Origin: Actinomycetota bacterium
GTDB lineage: Bacteria; Actinomycetota; Humimicrobiia; Humimicrobiales; Humimicrobiaceae
Reading direction: 5' to 3'
Length of the DNA stretch: 5,594 bases
Assembly: GCA_018399435.1 (NCBI GenBank)
Contig: JAGYOJ010000108.1
Coordinates: 1-5,594 of the forward strand
This document shows positions 1 through 5,594 of the stretch, piece after piece. The position numbers and the translations under genes were made by a program. Position 1 is the stretch's first letter, and the number at the start of each line of letters is the position of its first letter. The notes below the pieces were generated by a model. The model did no database searches. It saw only the letters and a list, made by a program, of their open reading frames with translations, and had not been told where the DNA came from.

Positions 1-439
1 TTAAAATATTGTTTTTCTTTTTTATTCTAGCAATAGTTGCATGTGGAATAAATTTTCTTTTTTCTTTTTTAACATTCAATTTCTGTAAATTATCTTCTAA
101 ATTTTTAAAAATTTTTTCAATATTTTTTTCCAAATCATCTATCTCGACAAACACAACAGAAGCTTTACGCGTATTGGGGAAAGCTCCCAGCCTTTTTTTA
201 ACCCTAAACTTAAAAGGTTTTATATTTTCTAAACTTTTTTCTATAGCATTCTTTATGCTGCCAATTCTTTTTAATCCAGTGTTATTTAAAAATTTTAATG
301 TAATATGGATATTCTTATTATCCACTGGCTTAAAGTCTTTAATATCACTAAAAGGGGTTTTTGCATTTTCAATTTTTTGCCTTATCTCATGGGGTAAATC
401 TATGGCTATAAATAATCTTTTTTTGCTATTTTCACTCAT
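1..439 (-). CDS. thpR: RNA 2',3'-cyclic phosphodiesterase ThpR (2H phosphoesterase, LigT family), 3'-truncated by window edge
   Basis: The first 146 codons are present; the C-terminus lies beyond position 1. Family members are usually about 175-190 residues, so roughly 30-45 are missing. The protein begins MSENSKKRLFIAIDLP, matching the family opening RLFIAIDLP. Both halves of the 2H catalytic signature are visible: HITLKF at residues 45-50 and HATIAR at 133-138. The segment GAFPNTRKASVVFVEI (85-100) corresponds to the family's conserved FPxxRxPRVLW strand, with Phe in place of Trp. Known members hydrolyse 2',3'-cyclic phosphate RNA termini to 2'-phosphates and can ligate 2'-5' RNA in vitro; the physiological substrate is unclear. 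The protein is probably cytoplasmic. The ATG overlaps the cinA stop in an ATGA, and a GAGGG lies 8 nt upstream, supporting both the start and translational coupling. The opposite strand is also open here but encodes only a low-complexity Phe/Leu-rich shadow. The family call is firm; the in vivo role is not. Confidence 0.93.
   Translation of the reverse strand, partial: MSENSKKRLFIAIDLPHEIRQKIENAKTPFSDIKDFKPVDNKNIHITLKFLNNTGLKRIGSIKNAIEKSLENIKPFKFRVKKRLGAFPNTRKASVVFVEIDDLEKNIEKIFKNLEDNLQKLNVKKEKRKFIPHATIARIKKKNNIL
436..439 (-). other. ATGA stop/start overlap of cinA and thpR
   Basis: The thpR ATG (439-437) and cinA TGA (438-436) share two bases in the tetranucleotide ATGA. This is a classic arrangement for termination-reinitiation coupling. 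It implies co-transcription and roughly linked expression of the two proteins. Confidence 0.9.
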
Positions 440-1689
440 AAACCAAACCCTCTTCTTATAGCAATCATTAGTCTATTTAATATAAATTGTGAAGTCCTAA
501 ATTTTATGTCGCCTCTTATGCCTACAAATTTTTTTTCAAATATCTCATAACTATTATCTGGGCATAATACACAACAATATACCAAACCAACATCCTCCCC
601 TTCAGGCCCTGCATAGCCAGTTGCGCTTAATGCAAAACCTGAACTAAATTTTTCTTTTGAACCTTTTGCCATTTCCAAGCAAGTTTGCTTGCTAACAGCG
701 CCATGATTTTTTATTATTTTTTTATCAATATCTAATAATTTTATCTTTGCATCATTACTATAAGATATAAGCCCTCCCAAAAAATATTCTGAACTGCCAG
801 GAACGGCAGTTATCATATTGCCAATAAGGCCACCAGTTATTGATTCAGCAGTGCTTATTGTAATTTTCTTATTAGCTAACTTGATAATCTTTTTTAAATG
901 ATAGCCAATTTCAGGATTATTTTTCCCGTATACATTATCTCCAAGCCTATTTTTTATTTCTTTTTCAATTTTTCCTAAATTTTTATCATTATCAGACATA
1001 GATATTAAAATTACTTTAATCAGTCCGGGATTAGCTGTAATTCCAATTTTTATATTGGTTTTCTCAGCTTCAATCAATAAGTCTCTAATCCTGGTTTCAA
1101 TCTCTGTTTCACTGATATCGGTAGTCATTAAAATGTGTTTTTTAATAGAAATTTTCTTATTATTGTTTTTTCTAATTTCTTTAATTTTTGGTATTACATC
1201 CTTGTTAAACATGTCTTTCATTTCTCTTGGAACACCAGGGATACAAAAAACCCACTTCCCATTATATTCTTTTCCAAATCCTGAAGCGCTTCCTACCCTA
1301 GGCTTAAAGGAATAAGATCCTTTAAGAACATAAGATTGGCGTAGTAATCTATTTTTAATGACTTCTGTTTTTATCTTTTTAATGAACTTCAGACTTGTTT
1401 CATCAAGGCTTTTATCCCTTATTAATTTAGTGCCTAGGGCCTCTGCAACTGCCACTCTGGTAATATCATCATCGGTAGGCCCCAGCCCGCCGCTAATAAC
1501 AATTAAATCAGTTTGGCTTAAGCTAAATCTTACTGTGTTGGATATTTCTTCTTTATTGTCTCTTAAGGTATGTATATATTTGACTTCAATTCCTAATGAG
1601 TATAGGGCATCTGCAATATATTGAGAGTTTGTATCTAAAACTAGGCCTAGACTTAATTCTGTTCCAATACTAATTATAGTACAATCCAT
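436..1689 (-). CDS. cinA: CinA: N-terminal MoaB/MogA-like (COG1058) domain fused to C-terminal NMN deamidase (PncC) domain
   Basis: A full-length 417-residue protein, the usual size for two-domain CinA. Residues 1-170 form the molybdopterin-binding-like COG1058 domain: IISIGTELSLG (5-15), GGLGPTDDD (67-75) and the hallmark PGVPREM (151-157). Residues about 180-258 form the small linker domain. Residues about 262-415 form the PncC domain, with TAES (280-283), the PGSSEYFLGG block (297-306), YSNDAK (310-315), GAVS (330-333) and ATGYAGPEG (356-364). By alignment with characterised PncC enzymes, the catalytic-site Ser, Tyr and Lys correspond to Ser300, Tyr310 and Lys315, all retained. The C-terminal domain should convert NMN to nicotinate mononucleotide plus ammonia, feeding NAD salvage; the N-terminal domain has ADP-ribose pyrophosphatase activity in some homologues. 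The name comes from competence-induced CinA, but competence cannot be inferred here. The ATG lies 2 bp after the ftsK stop with no clear Shine-Dalgarno. TAESCTGG of the family reads TAESITGG here. Confidence 0.96.
   Translation of the reverse strand: MDCTIISIGTELSLGLVLDTNSQYIADALYSLGIEVKYIHTLRDNKEEISNTVRFSLSQTDLIVISGGLGPTDDDITRVAVAEALGTKLIRDKSLDETSLKFIKKIKTEVIKNRLLRQSYVLKGSYSFKPRVGSASGFGKEYNGKWVFCIPGVPREMKDMFNKDVIPKIKEIRKNNNKKISIKKHILMTTDISETEIETRIRDLLIEAEKTNIKIGITANPGLIKVILISMSDNDKNLGKIEKEIKNRLGDNVYGKNNPEIGYHLKKIIKLANKKITISTAESITGGLIGNMITAVPGSSEYFLGGLISYSNDAKIKLLDIDKKIIKNHGAVSKQTCLEMAKGSKEKFSSGFALSATGYAGPEGEDVGLVYCCVLCPDNSYEIFEKKFVGIRGDIKFRTSQFILNRLMIAIRRGFGL
448..452 (-). promoter_or_regulatory. 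Probable Shine-Dalgarno GAGGG for thpR, inside the cinA 3' end
   Basis: GAGGG lies within the last codons of cinA (Arg-Arg-Gly), 8 nt before the thpR ATG, which is normal spacing. With the ATGA stop/start overlap it supports thpR starting at 439 and suggests ribosomes finishing cinA re-initiate on thpR. Confidence 0.6.
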
Positions 1690-1691
1690 AA

Positions 1692-3896
1692 TTAAATCTT
1701 ATCATGCTTTTCTAATATTTTTTTTAATTCATCATCTGAAATTAATATTTCCCTAGGCTTGCTTCCATCATAACCGCTTATTAAACCCTTGTCTTCAAGC
1801 TGGTCTATGATTCGGGCAGCTCTTGAGTAACCTAACTTTAATCTTCTTTGGAGCAATGATGCTGATGCATGGCCATAATCTGCAGAAGCCTTTAAAGCAT
1901 CGTATAATAATTCATCTTCTTCTAAATCAATTGTCTTTTTCTTATTAATTTTTTCAGATATTTCCTTGCTATAATCAGGTTTTTTAACATCTTTAATATA
2001 ATTAGTAATCATCTCTATCTCTTTTGAAGTTACAAAAGCCCCTTGCAGCCTTAAGGTGGAGCTAGAAGTAGGGGCTTTATACAGCATATCGCCCTTCCCA
2101 ATTAATTTCTCAGCGCCGCTTTGGTCTAGTATTACCCTAGAATCAACATTCTTTGCTACATTAAAAGCAATCCTTGCAGGAATATTTCCCTGAATTAAGC
2201 CAGTAACAATTTTTACTATAGGCTTCTGTGTAGCAACTATTAAATGGATACCTACAGCACGTCCCTTTTGCGCTACCCTACATATGCTATCTTCTACATC
2301 AGAAGCAGAAACCATCATCAAGTCTGCCAACTCATCTATTACTACGATGATATATGGCAAGGGCCTTAAATCATTATCCTTGTCTTTCCTTGCATGATAA
2401 TTATACTCCCCTATGGATTTATAATTTTTTTCAGATAAAACTTTAAACCTATTATCCATTTCCTCTGTAGCCCATGCCAGGGCAGTTGCAGCTTTTTTTG
2501 GATCAATAACCACAGGCGTTAACAAGTGGGGTAAGTCATTATAAATGCTAAGCTCTACCATTTTTGGGTCAATCATTATAAATTTTGCATGGCTTGGTTT
2601 AATTTTCATAAGCAAGGATATTATAATGCTGTTTATGCAAGAGCTCTTGCCTGAATTTGTAGCACCCCCAATTAAAATATGCGGCATCCTGTCTATATCC
2701 ATGGTCACAATATCCCCGGATAAACTTTTTCCAAGGGGAACATTTAACATCTTTTTATATATTTCATCAGCTTTTTCTGCAAAAATATCCCCTAAAGTTA
2801 CTAAACTTCTTATCTGGTTTGGAACCTCTATGCCTATAGCAGATTTACCGGGGATTGGAGTCAAAAACCTTAAATCAGGAGACCCCATAGCTACGCAAAA
2901 GTCATCCTCTAGGCTAAGTAATCTTTGAACCTTTACGCCTGGAGCTAAGGATAATTCATAAAGCGTTACAGAAGGTCCTCTTATAACCCTCTTTACCTTG
3001 GCCTGCAAATTAAAATCTTTAAATAATTGATTTAAGATATTTGCCCTTTCTTTAACATCCTGCTTATATAGTTTGGGGTGCACATTCTTTGATTTTCTTA
3101 ATAAGCTTAAAGGCGGAAATTTATAATCTTCATCCTCGTCATAGCTCTTAACTAAAGGCATTTCTAATTGTTCTGATTTGCTTTCTTTTTCTCCTTTATA
3201 AAAATCTCTTCCAGCCTCTTTATTATAGCTTTCTTCCTTCTTTCTATAATCTACAATTTCGGGGCTTTTAGCAGCGTTTTTATTAACTTTTGGTTTTATC
3301 TTTTTTGTCTCTTCCTGTTCGGGTTTTGTATTATCTTTATATTGAACTGGTTTTAATGAGGCAAATAAAGCTTTTATTCTTTTAAATATATCAATCAAAG
3401 AGATTTTAGTAATAATCATTATAGATATAATAACCAAAAAGCTTAAAATGGTAATAGAGCCTAACCTGCTTAATAATCTAAATAATCCATAAAAAATACC
3501 TGCGCCAACTATGCCGCCTTTAGTAACCATTACCACCTCATCGAATAAGTTATTTGTATCCTGGGCAACACCTAATAAGCCTAATAATGATAAAAATAAT
3601 AGTAAAAATCCCCACCCAAACCTTGAAGGCAGGTATTTTATCCTCTTAATAAAAAAACTGATCCCCCATATTAATAAAACAAAAGGGAATATGTATTTGC
3701 CTAATCCAAAAATATAAGATATTAAATCATTTACATACCTGGTTAAAATTCCTTTGCCCCCAAAACCAAAAAGGCTGATAAAGAAAAGTATTGCAATCAT
3801 TATTATAAATATGCCATATACCTCAGTGCGCCTTTTAACATATTTTCTTGATTTATTATTTCCAGATTTTTTGGGTTTTTTGCTTTTTTTTGCCAT
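1692..3896 (-). CDS. ftsK: FtsK/SpoIIIE family septal DNA translocase
   Basis: A 734-residue membrane-anchored hexameric ATPase that pumps chromosomal DNA across the closing septum. Its size is close to SpoIIIE and well short of E. coli FtsK. A Lys/Arg-rich N-tail (2-23) precedes hydrophobic segments at about 27-46, 58-83, 94-111 and 145-168, with a weaker one at 127-142. A charged, low-complexity linker covers about 185-257. The motor's alpha region begins at PPLSLL (261-266). The beta (RecA-like) domain carries Walker A GATNSGKS (411-418), Walker B ending in Asp521-Glu522 (IIVVIDELADLM), ATQKP (555-559), and ILDQSGAEKL followed by GKGDMLY (589-606). The gamma winged helix (about 660-720) has SASLLQRRLKLGYSRAARII, the part that reads polarity sequences (KOPS/SRS) in the family. 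Walker A has Asn414 where SpoIIIE and FtsK have Gly, but still fits GxxxxGKS. The ATG is 1 bp after the rnj stop with no Shine-Dalgarno; no other start is available before Met33, which lies inside the first membrane segment. It probably also supports dimer resolution if a Xer/dif system exists; none is visible here. Confidence 0.97.
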   Translation of the reverse strand: MAKKSKKPKKSGNNKSRKYVKRRTEVYGIFIIMIAILFFISLFGFGGKGILTRYVNDLISYIFGLGKYIFPFVLLIWGISFFIKRIKYLPSRFGWGFLLLFLSLLGLLGVAQDTNNLFDEVVMVTKGGIVGAGIFYGLFRLLSRLGSITILSFLVIISIMIITKISLIDIFKRIKALFASLKPVQYKDNTKPEQEETKKIKPKVNKNAAKSPEIVDYRKKEESYNKEAGRDFYKGEKESKSEQLEMPLVKSYDEDEDYKFPPLSLLRKSKNVHPKLYKQDVKERANILNQLFKDFNLQAKVKRVIRGPSVTLYELSLAPGVKVQRLLSLEDDFCVAMGSPDLRFLTPIPGKSAIGIEVPNQIRSLVTLGDIFAEKADEIYKKMLNVPLGKSLSGDIVTMDIDRMPHILIGGATNSGKSSCINSIIISLLMKIKPSHAKFIMIDPKMVELSIYNDLPHLLTPVVIDPKKAATALAWATEEMDNRFKVLSEKNYKSIGEYNYHARKDKDNDLRPLPYIIVVIDELADLMMVSASDVEDSICRVAQKGRAVGIHLIVATQKPIVKIVTGLIQGNIPARIAFNVAKNVDSRVILDQSGAEKLIGKGDMLYKAPTSSSTLRLQGAFVTSKEIEMITNYIKDVKKPDYSKEISEKINKKKTIDLEEDELLYDALKASADYGHASASLLQRRLKLGYSRAARIIDQLEDKGLISGYDGSKPREILISDDELKKILEKHDKI

Positions 3897-3897
3897 A

Positions 3898-5562
3898 TTA
3901 TGTATTAATAATTTTTGTAGTGACTATAGACCTTATTTTTATCTTTTTATAAATATATTTCCGCAGTTTATCATTTACCTGCTTTTCTAATATATTTAAA
4001 GTAGTTATATCTTCATTAAAACATCTTTTAATTTCTTTTCTTACTACCTCTTTACACTTATTTATCTTTCTTTCAAAATCTTCTATATATATAACGCCTT
4101 TAAATATAAAATCTGGCTCATATACAATCTTTTTATTCTTTTCATCAATCCCTACTACCGCTATTATTATCCCATCCCGTGATAATAATTTTCTGTCTTT
4201 TAAAACCATGTCACCCAGGTTGCCTGTACCTATGCCATCTATATATATAGTTTTTAAATTCAGTGATTTAGAAACTCTGCACATATTAGTGTTCATTTTA
4301 ATAATTGAACCATTACCCACAAGCAATATGTGTTTGTCATCAATACCCATTGAATTTGCTATTTTGGCATTTTGGGTCTTATGTTTGTTTTCTCCATGGA
4401 TAGGTATAAAATATTTTGGCTTCACAAGGCTTAACATCATTTTAATTTCTTCTTTGGCAGCATGTCCAGAAACATGAACGCCTGCTATTGATTCATAAAA
4501 AACATCAGCACCTTGTTCAATTAACATGTTAATTGTATTGGATATAGCTTTTTCATTTCCAGGTATTGGAGATGCTGAAATTACAACCATATCATCATTC
4601 ATTATTTTTACCCTTTTATGATCGTTTAAGGCCATTTTATTTAGAGCAGATAAGGGCTCTCCCTGGCTACCGGTTGATAGTATTACAATCTTTTTTAAAG
4701 GAAAATCATCAATTTTTGTAATAGGTATGATAGTATTATCAGGTATTTTGAGATATCCTAATTCAGAAGAAATTCTTATTGATTTAAGTATCGATTTCCC
4801 AGAAATTGCTACTTTTTTTTGCAATTCTTTAGAAACATCTAAAATTTGCTGTATTCTGTGGATATGTGACGCAAAGGTTGCAACGATAATTCTCTTATCC
4901 GCCTTAAGGAATTTTTCCTTTAAATTTTTCCCTACATCCCTTTCTGGTAAAGTATAACCTTCTTCTTCAGCATTAGTGCTATCGCATAACATCGCTAAAA
5001 CACCTTTTTGTCCAGCACTGACTATTTTTGAAAATTGGGTCACCTTCCCATCAATAGGAGACTGGTCAATCTTAAAATCTCCCGTATGTAGAATTGTGCC
5101 TATATCTGTATTAATTATTAAACCTACCCCATCAGGGATGCTATGATTGACTCTAAAAAAATCGATATTGAAAGGCCCTATATTTATTGGGGAGCCAGGA
5201 TCTATTTTATTAAATTCAATATTCTTAAAATTCTCTAAACCATTTAATTTAATTTTTATTAACCCGAGGGTTAACTTTGTAGCATAAATTGGGACATTTA
5301 TGCTCTTATATAAAAATGGTAAAGCCCCAATATGATCTTCATGCCCATGTGTTACTATAACAGCCTTTACTTTTTTTTTATTATTTTTTATATAAGTAAA
5401 ATCTGGAATAATATAATCAATGCCCATCATTTCATCATCAGGAAAATTCACTCCACAATCTATAATTATGATTTGATTATCTTTTTCCAATAAAATTAAA
5501 TTTTTTCCTACTTCATTTAATCCCCCCAAAGGAATTAACTTTACGCTACTTTTCTTTGGCAT
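3898..5562 (-). CDS. rnj: Ribonuclease J (metallo-beta-lactamase/beta-CASP 5'-3' exo- and endoribonuclease)
   Basis: A complete 554-residue protein, nearly the length of B. subtilis RNase J1. It should degrade and mature mRNA and rRNA from 5'-monophosphate ends and cut internally, in the cytoplasm. The opening KLIPLGGLNEVGKN (8-21) is a family hallmark. The zinc-binding core is intact: HGHEDH (72-77), His140 in HSIPD, and Asp162 in HTGDFK. CDSTNAE (193-199) follows, then the beta-CASP insertion (about 210-360) with ATFASHIHRIQQI (228-240). Motifs VHVSGHA (362-368, His367) and PIHGE (387-391, His389) complete the active site. The C-terminal domain (about 435-554) holds the IDGIGTGNLGDMVLKDRKLL block (441-460). 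The stretch usually ending SRGFVYVRES reads FKGVIYIED here, so the C-terminal domain is diverged. The ATG is the only reasonable start: an in-frame TAG lies 9 nt upstream and AGGAG is just before it. It is the first gene of the visible operon. Confidence 0.97.
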   Translation of the reverse strand: MPKKSSVKLIPLGGLNEVGKNLILLEKDNQIIIIDCGVNFPDDEMMGIDYIIPDFTYIKNNKKKVKAVIVTHGHEDHIGALPFLYKSINVPIYATKLTLGLIKIKLNGLENFKNIEFNKIDPGSPINIGPFNIDFFRVNHSIPDGVGLIINTDIGTILHTGDFKIDQSPIDGKVTQFSKIVSAGQKGVLAMLCDSTNAEEEGYTLPERDVGKNLKEKFLKADKRIIVATFASHIHRIQQILDVSKELQKKVAISGKSILKSIRISSELGYLKIPDNTIIPITKIDDFPLKKIVILSTGSQGEPLSALNKMALNDHKRVKIMNDDMVVISASPIPGNEKAISNTINMLIEQGADVFYESIAGVHVSGHAAKEEIKMMLSLVKPKYFIPIHGENKHKTQNAKIANSMGIDDKHILLVGNGSIIKMNTNMCRVSKSLNLKTIYIDGIGTGNLGDMVLKDRKLLSRDGIIIAVVGIDEKNKKIVYEPDFIFKGVIYIEDFERKINKCKEVVRKEIKRCFNEDITTLNILEKQVNDKLRKYIYKKIKIRSIVTTKIINT

Positions 5563-5594
5563 AATCTCCTATAAAAGAAACCCCCCTATTTTTA
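5563..5594 (-). other. Short leader or intergenic stretch upstream of rnj
   Basis: The 32 bases ahead of rnj hold the Shine-Dalgarno and a run of six G (minus strand, 5581-5586). No -10/-35 pair or hairpin is evident. An upstream minus-strand gene could end here: stops occur at 5594-5592 and 5571-5569, and a third frame stays open into the first codons of rnj. None of these tails is recognisable, so whether rnj starts the operon cannot be decided. Confidence 0.4.
5566..5570 (-). promoter_or_regulatory. Shine-Dalgarno AGGAG for rnj
   Basis: AGGAG reads on the minus strand with only 3 nt (ATT) between it and the rnj ATG, shorter than the usual 5-9 nt. It is the strongest Shine-Dalgarno match at any gene start in the window. 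An in-frame TAG immediately precedes it, so the rnj reading frame cannot begin further upstream. Confidence 0.7.

Noticed and set aside
9..461. Open plus-strand frame giving a 150-residue Phe/Leu-rich, membrane-like protein
   Set aside because: It lies antisense to thpR, whose family motifs HITLKF and HATIAR are clear. The hydrophobicity comes from reading Lys-rich AAA/GAA codons backwards as TTT/TTC.
3120..3345. Charged low-complexity stretch in FtsK considered as a possible fusion joint or frameshift
   Set aside because: The frame is continuous, and a variable charged linker between membrane and motor domains is normal for FtsK/SpoIIIE.
1055..4957. Several other plus-strand open frames of 68-127 codons antisense to cinA, ftsK and rnj
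   Set aside because: All lie within genes with strong family motifs on the minus strand, and their composition is what the reverse complement of AT-rich coding sequence gives.
5563..5594. Possible promoter or terminator upstream of rnj
   Set aside because: There is no -10/-35 pair and no stem-loop followed by a T-run; the stretch is too short to judge.
1..5594. Search for CRISPR arrays, tRNA genes, insertion sequences and defence or toxin-antitoxin modules
   Set aside because: No repeat-spacer pattern, cloverleaf-like segment, inverted terminal repeats or spare coding room was seen; coding sequence fills the window apart from about 35 bp.

Overview
This is an AT-rich window with one coding direction. 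Four consecutive minus-strand genes fill it almost completely. Read in the direction of transcription, from high to low coordinates, they are RNase J (rnj), an FtsK/SpoIIIE DNA translocase (ftsK), the two-domain CinA protein (cinA), and the 2H-phosphoesterase ThpR (thpR), which runs off the left edge. The gaps are 1 bp (rnj-ftsK), 2 bp (ftsK-cinA) and a 4-bp ATGA overlap (cinA-thpR). This looks like the inside of one polycistronic operon. The only noncoding stretch is about 32 bp upstream of rnj. I see no tRNA, rRNA, CRISPR, mobile element, terminator hairpin or convincing promoter.

The content suggests a low-GC bacterium. A/T-ending codons dominate, and AUA, UUA and AGA are common. RNase J, a SpoIIIE-sized FtsK and full-length CinA are typical of Gram-positive and related lineages. 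Comparable neighbourhoods (dapA-rnj-ftsK, and pgsA-cinA-thpR-recA) are known in Clostridia, Actinobacteria and several uncultured thermophilic or anaerobic phyla. The proteins look fairly diverged from the textbook sequences, so a deep-branching or uncultured lineage is plausible. The phylum cannot be fixed from this window.

The genes fit a housekeeping theme. RNase J does 5'-end-dependent mRNA turnover and rRNA maturation. FtsK pumps DNA through the division septum. CinA salvages or cleans up pyridine nucleotides (NMN deamidase, with a possible ADP-ribose pyrophosphatase). ThpR acts on 2',3'-cyclic phosphate RNA ends. recA often follows cinA/thpR and could lie beyond the left edge.

I found no previously undescribed system here. 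The points worth a second look are the missing intervening genes usually seen between ftsK and cinA, the uneven use of Shine-Dalgarno signals along the operon, a few substitutions in conserved motifs, and homopolymer tracts near the starts of genes.
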